Assembly: GCA_025963465.1 (NCBI GenBank)
Contig: JAOQAP010000010.1
Coordinates: 1 to 42,141 of the forward strand
Source of the DNA: Flavipsychrobacter sp.
GTDB taxonomy: Bacteria; Bacteroidota; Bacteroidia; Chitinophagales; Chitinophagaceae
DNA: 42,141 nt
Direction: 5' to 3'
A program made the translations under genes and the position numbers. The notes under the pieces are model-generated. The model was not told the origin of the DNA, made no database searches, and was given only the letters and a program-made list of their open reading frames with translations. Shown in pieces: positions 15,258-24,855 of this stretch; position 1 is the first letter of the stretch, and every line of letters begins with the position of its first letter.

Positions 15258-16475
15258 TTATTGGATATAGCAAATGTAGTTTTTATGTACCGCCCGAGCA
15301 AGTGTTTGGTTAACTAATGAATCATCAATTTCTGTAATGTTTTTTATGCCCCCGTTTTTTGTCTCTATTTTGATCAGTTCGTCGTTAATATTGTACGTAC
15401 TATTAGACGTAACGCCTTCAAACGCAAAATATTTCACTTCGTCCTCACTTAAATTAAGCAAATGACGTGCACTCTCCTTTTTATCTACCAAAATGCTTGC
15501 CAAAGATGAAGAACTGAACAAAACTTTATACAATTTCCTTAATATAAGCATTTCACACAGCGTAGATAGCACTTTATCCTTATGCGTCTGCCATACTTTA
15601 ATAGAGACCATTACATCATTGTCAGCCAGCAGGCAGAATTGGTCCAGGTGTTCAGGGTTATTTTTGAAATCCTGCTCTGTCAGGTTTTTGGATAGAAAAT
15701 ATTTCAATGCGGGTGTGGCAAACAGGTCCTGGCCATCCATTACGAGCTCTTTTGCCCGTTTCAGGATATTGATAAGCAGCATTTCTGCGCCTAATACAGT
15801 TTTGTGCAGGTATACCTGCCAGTACATGAGCCTGCGCGCTATGATGAACTTTTCAACGGAATAAACGCCCTTTTCTTCCACCATCAACTCATTATCGCGT
15901 ACGGTAAGCATCTGCAGTATACGGTCATAACCTATTACCCCTTCTGATACACCTGTATAGAAACTGTCCCTGTTCAGGTAGTCCATACGGTCTACGTCCA
16001 ACTGGCTGGATACGAGCTGGTGCAGGTATTTGCTGGGGTAAGAATGGTCGAATATCTGTATCGCTTTCTGCAGGAGGCCGCCAAATTCCTTATCCATGCG
16101 CTCCATGATGAGGCGCGATAAGGTTTCGTGCGATACACCGCCTACAAGGGAATGCTCGAGCGAATGGGAAAATGGTCCATGCCCGATATCATGAAGCAAT
16201 GCTGCCAGGCGTGCGGCAAGGCATTCTTCTTTGTCGGGAATAATGTTTTTTGTTTTTAGCTCATCGAGCGCTTTGCCTACCAGGTGGCATGCACCCAGTG
16301 AATGGGCAAAACGGGTATGCTCTGCACCGGGATATACCAGGTGGGCAAGTCCCATTTGTTTTATGTTACGCAGCCGCTGGAACCACGGGTGGTCTATTAC
16401 TTTGATTATCTCAGGTTCCGGGAACCTGATAAACCCGTAAACAGGGTCATTTATGATCTTTACTTTAACACTCAT
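15258..16475 (-). CDS. HD-domain phosphohydrolase (SAMHD1/YwfO-like)
   Basis: The 405-residue protein carries the metal-binding HD set: H53 to H58 in AEHTRFAHSLG, H95-D96 in LLHDIGHG, and H104/H108 in FSHSLEH. The region QRLRNIKQMGLAHLVYPG before it is typical of the SAMHD1/dGTPase-like branch, of which Bacillus YwfO is a well-studied member. These enzymes remove triphosphate or phosphate from nucleotides; substrate cannot be told from the sequence. No membrane segment. It lies between the cell-wall gene and the lipid A operon on the same strand, a common neighbour of lpxD in Bacteroidota as far as I recall. Confidence 0.92.
   Translation of the reverse strand: MSVKVKIINDPVYGFIRFPEPEIIKVIDHPWFQRLRNIKQMGLAHLVYPGAEHTRFAHSLGACHLVGKALDELKTKNIIPDKEECLAARLAALLHDIGHGPFSHSLEHSLVGGVSHETLSRLIMERMDKEFGGLLQKAIQIFDHSYPSKYLHQLVSSQLDVDRMDYLNRDSFYTGVSEGVIGYDRILQMLTVRDNELMVEEKGVYSVEKFIIARRLMYWQVYLHKTVLGAEMLLINILKRAKELVMDGQDLFATPALKYFLSKNLTEQDFKNNPEHLDQFCLLADNDVMVSIKVWQTHKDKVLSTLCEMLILRKLYKVLFSSSSLASILVDKKESARHLLNLSEDEVKYFAFEGVTSNSTYNINDELIKIETKNGGIKNITEIDDSLVNQTLARAVHKNYICYIQ
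15271..15301 (-). promoter_or_regulatory. Promoter of the lpxD operon inside the HD gene
   Basis: On the minus strand TTG (15299-15301), 20 bases, then TACATTTG (15271-15278) fits the Bacteroidota promoter. It leaves a 5' leader of about 80 bases before lpxD and overlaps the last codons of the HD phosphohydrolase gene, so lpxD can be expressed apart from it. Confidence 0.55.
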
Positions 16476-16537
16476 TCAGCCCGCAAATTACCTCATTTTT
16501 TCCATTCACATCGGGCAGTGTTATGTATTAAAAAGAC

Positions 16538-18862
16538 TTATTCGCCGTCATCTGTCGTATGACTGCTGCGCTCTATAATATCTGAGTCCCGGGCAGCTTT
16601 ACTGCCACCCATTTCCAATCCACTACGTTCAGCGCTGGTTGGGTCGGCGGCATCACAGTCGTTAAAACCGTCCGGTTGTTTGAATCTGCGGGCCGGATCT
16701 ATATTTAAGGTTTTATCTGCGTATACACGCCTCATGAAATAAGCCCATATAGGCAGGGCTGCTGCCGCACCTTGTCCCAGCGCTTCACTTCTGAAACGGA
16801 ACTCACGATCATCGCAACCTACCCACGCACCTGCTATCAACTGCGGACAATAGCCTATGAACCATGCATCGGCCTGGTTGCTTGTAGTACCTGTTTTACC
16901 CGCAACGTCGTTCATGAGCTTATAACGGAAACGTAAACGACCGCCGGTACCATGATCTACTACTTCACGCATCAACTTCACCATTTTATAGGCAGTGTTG
17001 CCGTTGATGATCTCTTTTTGTACCGGTGCAAAATTTTTGATCAGCATGCCATTCTTATCTTCTATCTTGGTGATGAAGTACGGCTGTGTGTTCATGCCCC
17101 CGCTTGGGAACATGCTGTAAGCGCCCAGCATTTCATACAAAGAAATGTCGGACACGCCCAGGGCTACCGAAGGATATTTGTCCATCCTGCTCACGATACC
17201 GCATTTATGTGCAAAATCGACAAACGCATCTATGCCTACCTGTTTCAGCATGAACAATGCCGCATTATTGATGGATAGGGCTAATGCTCTTTTCATAGGT
17301 ACCTGTGCCTCATAGCTGGCTTCCTTATCTGCATCATAAGCATGGGGCATGCTCGGGAAGTCGACAGGTAATGTGGATACATTATCGCAGGGCGAGTAGC
17401 CATTGTCTACCGCAAGGCAATAGAGCAGTGGCTTTATTGTAGAACCTACCTGCCTTTTTGTATTGATGTTTACGTGGTCGTACTGGAAGTAATTATGATC
17501 TATACCACCCACCCATGCTTTCACTTCTCCTGTAAATGGGTCCATAGCCAGGAAGCCGGATTGCAGGAATACCTTCATGTACTTAATGGAATCAATAGGG
17601 CTCATCACTGTGTCCTTGCTGCGGGTCTTTGTCCATGCAAATACTTTCATTTTTATAGGAATGCTCATGGCAGCTATTGCCTTTTCATGGGTCATATCCT
17701 GGCTGCGCAGGTACTGGTAATGGTCTGATGATTTTATTGCTGCATTCAGAATGTTCTGCACATTACCTGTCTTGGCCCAGATACTGCCGTCTTTATAGCC
17801 GCTTTGTGCAAGGAAAGTTTTTTGCAGTTCTGTAAGATGTTCCTGCATCGCTTCTTCAGCATAGCGCTGCATGCGTGTGTCCAGTGTGGTGTATATCTTC
17901 AATCCGTCTTTATAGATGTCATAAGGGGTTCCATCAGGCTTCTTCATGTCCTTACAGGCAAGTTTTACCTGCTGCTCTACTATCATACGGAAGTAAGGCG
18001 CTATACCATCATGATAATCTATTTTGTGATAATCCAGCGGTGTTTCATTGGCAGTCAGCTCATTATACTGGTCTTGTGATATGTAGTCTGACTTACGCAT
18101 CTGGTCGAGTACGACATTGCGCCTTTCTTTTGCTTTACGGGGATGGCTGCGTGGGTTGTAAATGGTATTACCTTTCAGCATACCTACCAGCATTGCGGCC
18201 TCATCTATACTTACTTTGTCCGGTGTTTTATTGTAGAATGTAAGCGAGGCATTACGTATGCCATATACATTGTCGCCATAAGGTACCGTGTTGAGGTAAA
18301 GGGTAATGATCTCGTTCTTGGTAAGGTTACGTTCCAGTTTTACCGCAAGTACCCATTCTTTCAGCTTCATGAAAGGCAGGGTGAAGATACCGTCGCTTTT
18401 CCTGGGAAAGAGGTTCTTGGCGAGCTGCTGTGTAATAGTAGAAGAACCACGTTTTTTATGCATCAGCATATACATGGGGATAGCTACTGTTGCAAAAGGA
18501 TCTATACCGGCATGCTCATAAAAACGCACATCTTCCGTGGCTATTAATGCATTGACGATGTTAGGCGATATTTCAGAGAACTTGCTGTTAGATCGGTCTG
18601 TAACATAATACCGGCCAATAAGCGCACCGTCAGCAGAATATACATCTGATGAAATAGCGCTCTGTGGATTTTCCAGCTCTGCAAGGGATGGCATGTAACC
18701 GACCAGACCATTTTCAATGGCTATGATAAGCAAGGTAAACGACACAAGGAACAGGATGAATGATATCCATAGTATCCTGATGGCGCGCTTTCCTTTATTA
18801 TGGTGCTCCGGCAGATCGCCTGTTTTCTTCTTGTAAATATTTACCGGTCTGTTCTTGTCCAA
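16538..18862 (-). CDS. Class A penicillin-binding protein (PBP1A type)
   Basis: This bifunctional peptidoglycan synthase polymerises lipid II and cross-links the chains. One membrane anchor (about 28-50) places it in the inner membrane with the rest in the periplasm. The GT51 glycosyltransferase has the catalytic Glu110 in ATEDVRFYEHAGID and STITQQLAKNLF at 141-152. The transpeptidase has SxxK at 474-477 (STIK), SxN at 530-532 (SIN) and KTG at 656-658. The 774 residues fit the family. The C-terminal 50 residues are polar and acidic and probably disordered. It follows the transglutaminase gene by 66 bases that hold two tandem palindromes. Confidence 0.96.
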   Translation of the reverse strand: MDKNRPVNIYKKKTGDLPEHHNKGKRAIRILWISFILFLVSFTLLIIAIENGLVGYMPSLAELENPQSAISSDVYSADGALIGRYYVTDRSNSKFSEISPNIVNALIATEDVRFYEHAGIDPFATVAIPMYMLMHKKRGSSTITQQLAKNLFPRKSDGIFTLPFMKLKEWVLAVKLERNLTKNEIITLYLNTVPYGDNVYGIRNASLTFYNKTPDKVSIDEAAMLVGMLKGNTIYNPRSHPRKAKERRNVVLDQMRKSDYISQDQYNELTANETPLDYHKIDYHDGIAPYFRMIVEQQVKLACKDMKKPDGTPYDIYKDGLKIYTTLDTRMQRYAEEAMQEHLTELQKTFLAQSGYKDGSIWAKTGNVQNILNAAIKSSDHYQYLRSQDMTHEKAIAAMSIPIKMKVFAWTKTRSKDTVMSPIDSIKYMKVFLQSGFLAMDPFTGEVKAWVGGIDHNYFQYDHVNINTKRQVGSTIKPLLYCLAVDNGYSPCDNVSTLPVDFPSMPHAYDADKEASYEAQVPMKRALALSINNAALFMLKQVGIDAFVDFAHKCGIVSRMDKYPSVALGVSDISLYEMLGAYSMFPSGGMNTQPYFITKIEDKNGMLIKNFAPVQKEIINGNTAYKMVKLMREVVDHGTGGRLRFRYKLMNDVAGKTGTTSNQADAWFIGYCPQLIAGAWVGCDDREFRFRSEALGQGAAAALPIWAYFMRRVYADKTLNIDPARRFKQPDGFNDCDAADPTSAERSGLEMGGSKAARDSDIIERSSHTTDDGE

Positions 18863-18895
18863 TGTATATTAAATGTATTCGTTAGTATATTGCCC

Positions 18896-18921
18896 GTATC
18901 CAGGATACAAGTACCTGGTAC
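18896..18921. promoter_or_regulatory. Two adjacent perfect palindromes between the transglutaminase and PBP genes
   Basis: GTATCC-A-GGATAC (18896-18908) and GTACC-T-GGTAC (18911-18921) lie two bases apart. They differ in sequence but share the same style and spacing, about one and a half helical turns between centres. They may bind a regulator, or form small RNA hairpins that set the ratio of the two proteins. Confidence 0.4.
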
Positions 18922-18928
18922 GGCGAAT

Positions 18929-21547
18929 TTACACTTCTTTTTCATCTTCGTCAGGCATTGTAAAGAAACCTGCGCTTCTTACAGGGTTCAAAAAGCCAAA
19001 GAAACGCTTACTGAAACTGATCTTTTTACGTGCTGTTTGCAGGAATGGGGCTAAAAATGAGGCCACATATTGCTGTTCCGGTGGTGTAAGTGGCTGTTTG
19101 GCATACTTCTGTTTCAGGTACACATTCATAAAGCCGGCAAAAGATGTTCCTAACTGCGAGTCTATCACATCCTTTGCATATTGCATAGGGGTGCGGTTGC
19201 CACGGAATATGCCTGTCATATGCAGGTAGTAGGTAGCGGCGCGGTACGCCCAATACGATCTGTCATCTTTCGCATTTCTATACCTGAGTATAAAATAACG
19301 CAGTATCAGTTCCGGCATTAAAAGCAACAGCAGTATAAAGCCTCCGAGTATTGCTATAGCTGTCCAGAATATCTTTTGAACAGATACCGGTTTAGATAGT
19401 GCAGCTTCCTGCTGCTTTTCTTTTTGTTTGGCTACTTCCTTCTTTTTCAGGTACACCTCATCCATAGGAGTGGGGGCAGGGAAGCGTTTTATGGCCTGCA
19501 TTCCGCTTTCTCCGGGAACCGGTTCCAGTTTTTTCAGCGCTTCGGCATAAGATACTGCTGTGCCTTCATCGCCTTTTTGTACATCTTTGAGCGGTATGGG
19601 CACACTGTCCTTATATACAACCCCTACCTTCATGTCCATATCTATGGTCATGGGCGTTGTCAGCTTGTATTCCTTGTCATGAAACACGAGTTGCTTTACA
19701 GACAGAAGCATGGTCTTTTTCAGAGTATCTACGCTTTCTACAATGCCGTCGGCTGCCAGCCATGCACGAGGTGGCTGCATAGGCGGTGTACCATCGGGTT
19801 GCGGGGTAGGGCGGTTCTCGTTATCATTACCTACTGTGGTATCAAAGTCGAGCCAGCCAAAGCCGGGGAAATAGACCTGCACCCATGCATGTGCCTGGTT
19901 GGCATAATACCAGTACCATCCTTTGTTCTTATCACTGCGGTCTTCTGTAAGGAAGCCTACCGCTATACGTGATGGTATACCCAGCGAACGGAGCATGAAC
20001 AGGGTAGCGCCGGCAAAATATGCGCAGTACCCTTTATGATTGTCATTCAGGAAGTACAGCAGTTTTGATGCATTCGGAAGGTCAGGTATGCCGGGATTGT
20101 CGGTATAATGGTACAGGCGATCGCCGTTCTCATCTTTTGACAGGAAGTAGTTGCGGATGGCTATTACTTTATCAACAGGGGTTTTGGCAGAGTCGGTTAT
20201 TTTATGTGCCAGTGTGCTGATAGAGTTGAATTTTTCATTGCCGGGCATGAAAGTATAATACTTCATAAAGCGGTTGTCTATCCCTTTGTAGTCTGTTACC
20301 TGGCGCAATACCTCGAATCGTTGTTCCTGGAATGCTTTGATCTGGGCATTGTCCTGCGCATTGTATACGAAATAAGCGCTGTTGAGCACAGATACATAAC
20401 TCTTTGCACGGTATGCAGATTTGAACTCTCCCCTGAAATCCTTTTCAATAGCTATAGGTTGTACGAAATAGCCTACGTTAGGCGCAAGGTAGGTGGTAGA
20501 CGATAGTTTTTTGGCGTATATCTCTACCTCTACGGTCTGGCGCAGTTTTGCCCCCAGGCTATTTCGGATCACTGATGAGTCCATCCTGGTGTAGAACAGT
20601 GGAATTTTAGACGGGTCCGGCTCAAAAAGGTCGTTGTAAGGGATCGTAGAGTCCCGCTCAAAGGTTTCTGTCAGTGTATCGAATTTGGTAAAGTAGAATG
20701 CTGTGAGGTAGAGTGGGTTGGGTATATCTGTGTTGGGAAAGTAATTGGCTATGTGCGCGCAGAACAATAATTCCTTGCTCCTGCTCAGTGAGCTGCTGAG
20801 CCGTGAATAATCTTTCAGGTCAAAAGAACCATCTTTATTTTCCTTCAGCATGCCACCCTTACCGGCCTTGCCGCCACCGCCATAGTTGGCCACGGTCTCT
20901 TTTATCTGCCCGCGCATCAGGTATACCACGCTGCTGAGTATAAGTGCCGATAGTACACTGAAAAATACCAACCGGCGGGTAAGGAACCACCAGAATTTCT
21001 GTGACTTGTCTTTATAGTTATATATCTGCTCTGCTGTAAAGATGATGTAAATAGAATAGAGCAGAGCAGGAGTAAAAGCCCGTAGCAAGCCATACACGGA
21101 TGCAGAGTTGGCTTTCGCGATAAGCGCTATGCAGGCGGTAAGTAATAGCCCTGCGATAACAACAGACCAATACCGTAAACGTGTAAAGCCCCAGCCTACA
21201 AGACAACCGGTAGTGAACAGAATGGCAAATATCTGGAACTGACGTGCAATGAAAAAAGCATCGAACTCACCGCTTTCATATTTGTCCAGCCCTTTATAAA
21301 TGGTGTATAGCCCAAGTATGAGCAGGATAAAAGGCACTAAGAAACGGAACCGGAATGAATAAAATACAGCGGCTATACTCATGCCTGCCGCCAGGTATAC
21401 AGCCTGCTGAAATGCCTGGTTTTGTAGTATGGTGTAGTATTGGTTTACATTCAGCAGCAGGAAATAACTTACAACAGCCGTTGGCAGTATCAGGAAGATA
21501 AGTTTGGCCAATAACTCATTTACCGGTGCGGCACGTTGTATATTCAT
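18929..21547 (-). CDS. Transglutaminase-like domain membrane protein (TgpA-like)
   Basis: The 872-residue protein has about six membrane helices in its first 215 residues, then a large soluble region with a transglutaminase-like fold: Cys508 in KGYCAYFAGA, His553 in QAHAWVQVYFPG and the Asp pair 567/569 in WLDFDTT form the triad. One more membrane helix lies near 730-750 (FWTAIAILGGFILLLL), followed by a cytosolic C-terminus. This is the TgpA/DUF3488 layout. The enzyme may be a protease or a cross-linking enzyme in the periplasm; no substrate is known to me. It lies upstream of the PBP gene on the same strand, suggesting a role at the cell envelope. Confidence 0.85.
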   Translation of the reverse strand: MNIQRAAPVNELLAKLIFLILPTAVVSYFLLLNVNQYYTILQNQAFQQAVYLAAGMSIAAVFYSFRFRFLVPFILLILGLYTIYKGLDKYESGEFDAFFIARQFQIFAILFTTGCLVGWGFTRLRYWSVVIAGLLLTACIALIAKANSASVYGLLRAFTPALLYSIYIIFTAEQIYNYKDKSQKFWWFLTRRLVFFSVLSALILSSVVYLMRGQIKETVANYGGGGKAGKGGMLKENKDGSFDLKDYSRLSSSLSRSKELLFCAHIANYFPNTDIPNPLYLTAFYFTKFDTLTETFERDSTIPYNDLFEPDPSKIPLFYTRMDSSVIRNSLGAKLRQTVEVEIYAKKLSSTTYLAPNVGYFVQPIAIEKDFRGEFKSAYRAKSYVSVLNSAYFVYNAQDNAQIKAFQEQRFEVLRQVTDYKGIDNRFMKYYTFMPGNEKFNSISTLAHKITDSAKTPVDKVIAIRNYFLSKDENGDRLYHYTDNPGIPDLPNASKLLYFLNDNHKGYCAYFAGATLFMLRSLGIPSRIAVGFLTEDRSDKNKGWYWYYANQAHAWVQVYFPGFGWLDFDTTVGNDNENRPTPQPDGTPPMQPPRAWLAADGIVESVDTLKKTMLLSVKQLVFHDKEYKLTTPMTIDMDMKVGVVYKDSVPIPLKDVQKGDEGTAVSYAEALKKLEPVPGESGMQAIKRFPAPTPMDEVYLKKKEVAKQKEKQQEAALSKPVSVQKIFWTAIAILGGFILLLLLMPELILRYFILRYRNAKDDRSYWAYRAATYYLHMTGIFRGNRTPMQYAKDVIDSQLGTSFAGFMNVYLKQKYAKQPLTPPEQQYVASFLAPFLQTARKKISFSKRFFGFLNPVRSAGFFTMPDEDEKEV

Positions 21548-21670
21548 AAACTCAAAGCCCTGGAGGGCCTTTCTTTCACTTTTGAATAAGAGTATAAATA
21601 TAGCAGAAAAAATACAGGAGGATTGTTAAAATACTTCCTTAGATCGTCATTAATCTATAAGAAGCTGCAG

Positions 21671-21970
21671 CTAGCGACTATTTGACATAGCATTGGCTAT
21701 ACTGTTGATAGCGAGTATGAGGAAAAATATAATAACTATATATAGCGTCCCGATAAGTATAAGCTCTACCAATGTTTCCGTGAGGGTATACGTGGTAGAT
21801 GGTTTGTCATAAATATAATCGTGGACAAACAGGAGCGTGGTGATAGCGGAGGAAAGTATCAGTATCTTTTTGCTCCTGCGGGATATGCTGTATTTTTTGC
21901 CCGGCAGTAGTGAATGATACCCAAACAATAGCCAGCCAGCAAGGATGAAAAAGGAAATGGCTATGACCAT
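21671..21970 (-). CDS. Small membrane protein (99 aa), unrecognised
   Basis: Three hydrophobic segments are visible, at about 2-20, 38-52 and 68-92, separated by short basic and acidic loops (GKKYSISRRSKK; HDYIYDKPSTT). There is no signal peptide cleavage site or cysteine motif. It is divergent from the 58-residue membrane protein starting 79 bases away. Function unknown; the arrangement of positive residues suggests the first loop is cytosolic. Confidence 0.6.
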   Translation of the reverse strand: MVIAISFFILAGWLLFGYHSLLPGKKYSISRRSKKILILSSAITTLLFVHDYIYDKPSTTYTLTETLVELILIGTLYIVIIFFLILAINSIANAMSNSR

Positions 21971-22048
21971 AAAAGTAGTTTTGACAATAACGTGCCGGTT
22001 TTGGGTTTATTGTCTGTGGGCGCGGTTTTTTAGACCATATTATTTACC

Positions 22049-22225
22049 ATGAATAAATCAATGATCATAACGGTAGTTGCCGTCTGGCTTTTGTGCGCTA
22101 CGTATCTTTCCCTGGCCAAAATATATGATTATCCTTATGCAAATGCGGCTATGTATGGCACATGGATCGCCAGTGTATTGCTGCTCATGTGCATCGTCAT
22201 ATTCATAAGGAGGAACAACAAGTAA
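22049..22225 (+). CDS. Very small membrane protein (58 aa), unrecognised
   Basis: An ATG at 22049 opens a 58-codon frame ending in TAA. The product starts MNKSMIITVVAVWLLCATYL and has two clear membrane helices, about 5-23 and 36-53, joined by a short tyrosine-rich loop, and ends with the positive tail IRRNNK. The clean two-helix pattern with Arg/Lys at the end is hard to explain by chance in non-coding DNA. It lies in the gap between two minus-strand genes. No homologue comes to mind. Confidence 0.55.
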   Translation: MNKSMIITVVAVWLLCATYLSLAKIYDYPYANAAMYGTWIASVLLLMCIVIFIRRNNK

Positions 22226-22236
22226 AGGACCGGATT

Positions 22237-24696
22237 TTACAGACCATATTCGTCTTTCATCTGGATGACAACTTGTGTAATTACCCTGTCCAGTTTTTCT
22301 ATCATTTTGCCCAGCTCCGCGCTGTTCTCACCTCTTTCTGATGTTGCTTCTATCTGTACTATCTCAGTTTTCACCTCTGCTATGCCCAGGTTCAAAATAG
22401 ATGGTTTCAGCATATGAGAATAGTACTTGATGGACGGAAGATCACCGTTGCCATAAGCCTCTACTATCTTTTTTACAGAAGGTGGTATCTCATTCACGAA
22501 CAGCGTGAGCATTTTCATAATGAAATCATCATTGTTATTGCTCATCTCCATCAGCTTGGTCAGGTCGTACAATTTAACTTCCGGAGCTTCGGGCGGTGGT
22601 GGTGTGGTAATTTCCTGTACTGCTACCGGAACAACTTGTGGCTTGGCCGTGACTTTTGTTACTACCGTTATCCGTGGAACATCGGGTACTTCTTCAGGAG
22701 TGTTTGTTTTCAGCCATTTTGCAATCGGGTTCACCAGTTTCAGTTCATCATATGGCTTAAAGATATGGTCGTCCATACCTGCTTCTATAAACTGGTCCAG
22801 CTTGCCTTTTATGCCATTTGCAGTAAGCGCTATAATGGGTATTGTCGCATTGATCTCTTTCCTGATGATCTGTGTTGCCTGTATGCCGTCCATTACCGGC
22901 ATCTGCACGTCCATTAGTATGATGTCAAACTGTTGTTTGCGCATCAGGTCTACTGCTATTGCGCCGTTCTCGGCTTCGGTGATCACCGCGCCATAGTCAG
23001 CAAGTATTGTCTTGGCAAGCAGCCTGTTCAGGCTGTTGTCCTCAACGAGCAGAATTCGCTTATTGTCTATGTTGCTTGTTTCGTTCTTTATAGTACGCTT
23101 TTTCTCTAATACCCTGGTGGTGCCTTTTTTGAGCGTAAAGATCAGCGTAATGGTAGTGCCTTTATCTTTTTTGCTGCGTACACTTATTACGCCATCCATT
23201 AGTTCCATCAGCTCTTTGCTGATGCTCATGCCAAGGCCCGTACCGCCAAATTTACGTACCACGGTCTCATCTTCCTGTGTGAATTTGTCAAAAATATTGT
23301 CGAGGTATTCTTCATTGATACCCACACCGGTATCCTCTATTTCTATCTGTATCTTTTGCCATGCCTCAGCGTCTTCAAGCAGGGTAGCGTGCATGCGCAC
23401 ATATCCCTGTTCTGTGAACTTGATCGCATTGCCCAGCATATTCATAAATACCTGGTTGATCCGGTAAGGATCGCCCATAAGGATCGGGTTTATCTTTTCA
23501 TCGATCTTACAGGCCAGTTCCAGGCCTTTTTCTTCAGCCTTGTGTGTAAGTATGTTTATGGACTGCTGGCATGTCTGCGCAAAATTAAAACTGATATGCT
23601 CTATTGTTATTTTACCGGCCTCTATCTTAGAAAAATCAAGCAGGTCATTGACAACTGATAGCAGGTTTTCAGATGCACTTTCAATACCGTCCAGGTAGTT
23701 TCGTTGCTGGTCATCGAGCTTGCTTTTACTGAGTAGCTTACCGAGGCCTGTTATGGCATTCAGCGGTGTGCGTATCTCATGGCTCATGTTGGTCATAAAG
23801 CTGTCTTTCGACTTTGATAGCTTATCCGCCAGCATTCTTACTTCCTGTAGCTGCTGTTCCTGTATCTTCTTCTGGGTTACATCGTAGCTTATAGACAGGT
23901 ATTTGTAAGGCTTGCCATGCTCATCAAGAAATGGAATGATAGTGGCTGAAACCCAAAAGTAAGTACCGTCTTTTGCTTTATTCTTAAACTCGCTCTGGTA
24001 TATATCGCCTTTTGCGATCTTGTTCCACAGGTCTTTGATAAATTCTTTAGAGTGAAGCTCGGGGTTCAGGATACGATGGTCTTTGCCTATTATCTCTTCG
24101 CAGGAATAACTGGATATCTCACAAAATTTATCGTTCACGTAAGTGATGATACCGTCAAGCCCGAAGATGGATACCATTGAAGACTTGTCCAGTGCGTACT
24201 TGTAATCTATCAGGTCCTGGTCCGGTTGCAGTTCCTTTTCTTTGTTGGCGAGTGCCAGTTCTATTTTTTCATTTTGTTTATGTAGTTCGTATTTTGTTGT
24301 GATCTCTGTTCCCAGCGTGGTCAGTGCATCCTTTTGGTCGCTGGTAAAAGTTTTGGCTGCTTTGCCAAGAACGTATAACGCACCTATCTGCTTTCCTGCA
24401 TTATTGATAAGCGGCAGACCGGCAAAAAAACGAATGAAAGGTGCGCCCGTTACCAGTGGGTCAGCTTTGTAAGTATCATTTGCGGTAGTGTCTTCTATAA
24501 TATTGATAGGGCCACTGAGCACTACCTGCTGGCAGAATGCGATCTCCTGTGATGTCTCTCCTGTAGCAGGCCCCAGGCGTGTAATGAACGCCTGGCCATT
24601 GTCGCTGGTCAATGATATTAACGCTATCGGCGTCTGGCAGATAAAGGAAGCCAGCTTGGTGAGTGCATCTAATTCTGCTTGCGGGAGTGTGTTCAT
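22237..24696 (-). CDS. Hybrid sensor histidine kinase (GAF-PAS-HisKA-HATPase-REC-Hpt)
   Basis: The 819-residue protein has a GAF domain (about 5-140), a PAS domain with PAC (about 165-280), and the kinase core: H-box MSHEIRTPLN with His306, N-box NMLGNAIKFTE (about 419-429), G1 DTGVGI and G2 FGGTGLGM. A receiver follows with phospho-acceptor Asp596 (ILMDVQMPVMDG), then a Pro/Val-rich linker (670-705) and an Hpt domain with His761 (YSHMLKPSILNLG). No membrane helix is seen, so it is a cytosolic sensor and runs a four-step phosphorelay; the final receiver is not identified, though the receiver genes at 24,856 and 26,440 are close. The promoter at 24,742-24,774 is among the clearest in the window. 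Confidence 0.95.
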   Translation of the reverse strand: MNTLPQAELDALTKLASFICQTPIALISLTSDNGQAFITRLGPATGETSQEIAFCQQVVLSGPINIIEDTTANDTYKADPLVTGAPFIRFFAGLPLINNAGKQIGALYVLGKAAKTFTSDQKDALTTLGTEITTKYELHKQNEKIELALANKEKELQPDQDLIDYKYALDKSSMVSIFGLDGIITYVNDKFCEISSYSCEEIIGKDHRILNPELHSKEFIKDLWNKIAKGDIYQSEFKNKAKDGTYFWVSATIIPFLDEHGKPYKYLSISYDVTQKKIQEQQLQEVRMLADKLSKSKDSFMTNMSHEIRTPLNAITGLGKLLSKSKLDDQQRNYLDGIESASENLLSVVNDLLDFSKIEAGKITIEHISFNFAQTCQQSINILTHKAEEKGLELACKIDEKINPILMGDPYRINQVFMNMLGNAIKFTEQGYVRMHATLLEDAEAWQKIQIEIEDTGVGINEEYLDNIFDKFTQEDETVVRKFGGTGLGMSISKELMELMDGVISVRSKKDKGTTITLIFTLKKGTTRVLEKKRTIKNETSNIDNKRILLVEDNSLNRLLAKTILADYGAVITEAENGAIAVDLMRKQQFDIILMDVQMPVMDGIQATQIIRKEINATIPIIALTANGIKGKLDQFIEAGMDDHIFKPYDELKLVNPIAKWLKTNTPEEVPDVPRITVVTKVTAKPQVVPVAVQEITTPPPPEAPEVKLYDLTKLMEMSNNNDDFIMKMLTLFVNEIPPSVKKIVEAYGNGDLPSIKYYSHMLKPSILNLGIAEVKTEIVQIEATSERGENSAELGKMIEKLDRVITQVVIQMKDEYGL

Positions 24697-24741
24697 AAAA
24701 AGAATAATGCTTTAAAAGGCACTTTCATTTTGAGTATAGGG

Positions 24742-24774
24742 CAAAGGTATCTATAAAAAATGAGTGCTGACAAA
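24742..24774 (-). promoter_or_regulatory. Promoter of the hybrid histidine kinase gene
   Basis: On the minus strand TTTG (24771-24774), 21 bases, then TACCTTTG (24742-24749): a full match to the Bacteroidota vegetative promoter. The start of transcription should be about 40 bases before the ATG at 24696. The -33 element is the edge of an inverted repeat. Confidence 0.7.
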
Positions 24775-24806
24775 AGCGTCAATGTCACTAACAGTTTGTC
24801 AGCACT
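24763..24806. promoter_or_regulatory. 12-base perfect inverted repeat overlapping the kinase promoter
   Basis: AGTGCTGACAAA at 24763-24774 pairs exactly with 24795-24806 across 20 bases. It includes the -33 element of the kinase promoter and lies 50 bases after the stop of the sigma-54 activator gene. It could be an operator for the kinase gene, a terminator for the activator gene, or both. Confidence 0.5.
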
Positions 24807-24855
24807 TAATAAATTAATAAGTAGATGTTTAGTTAATAGTTGGTAAATAAAATGG

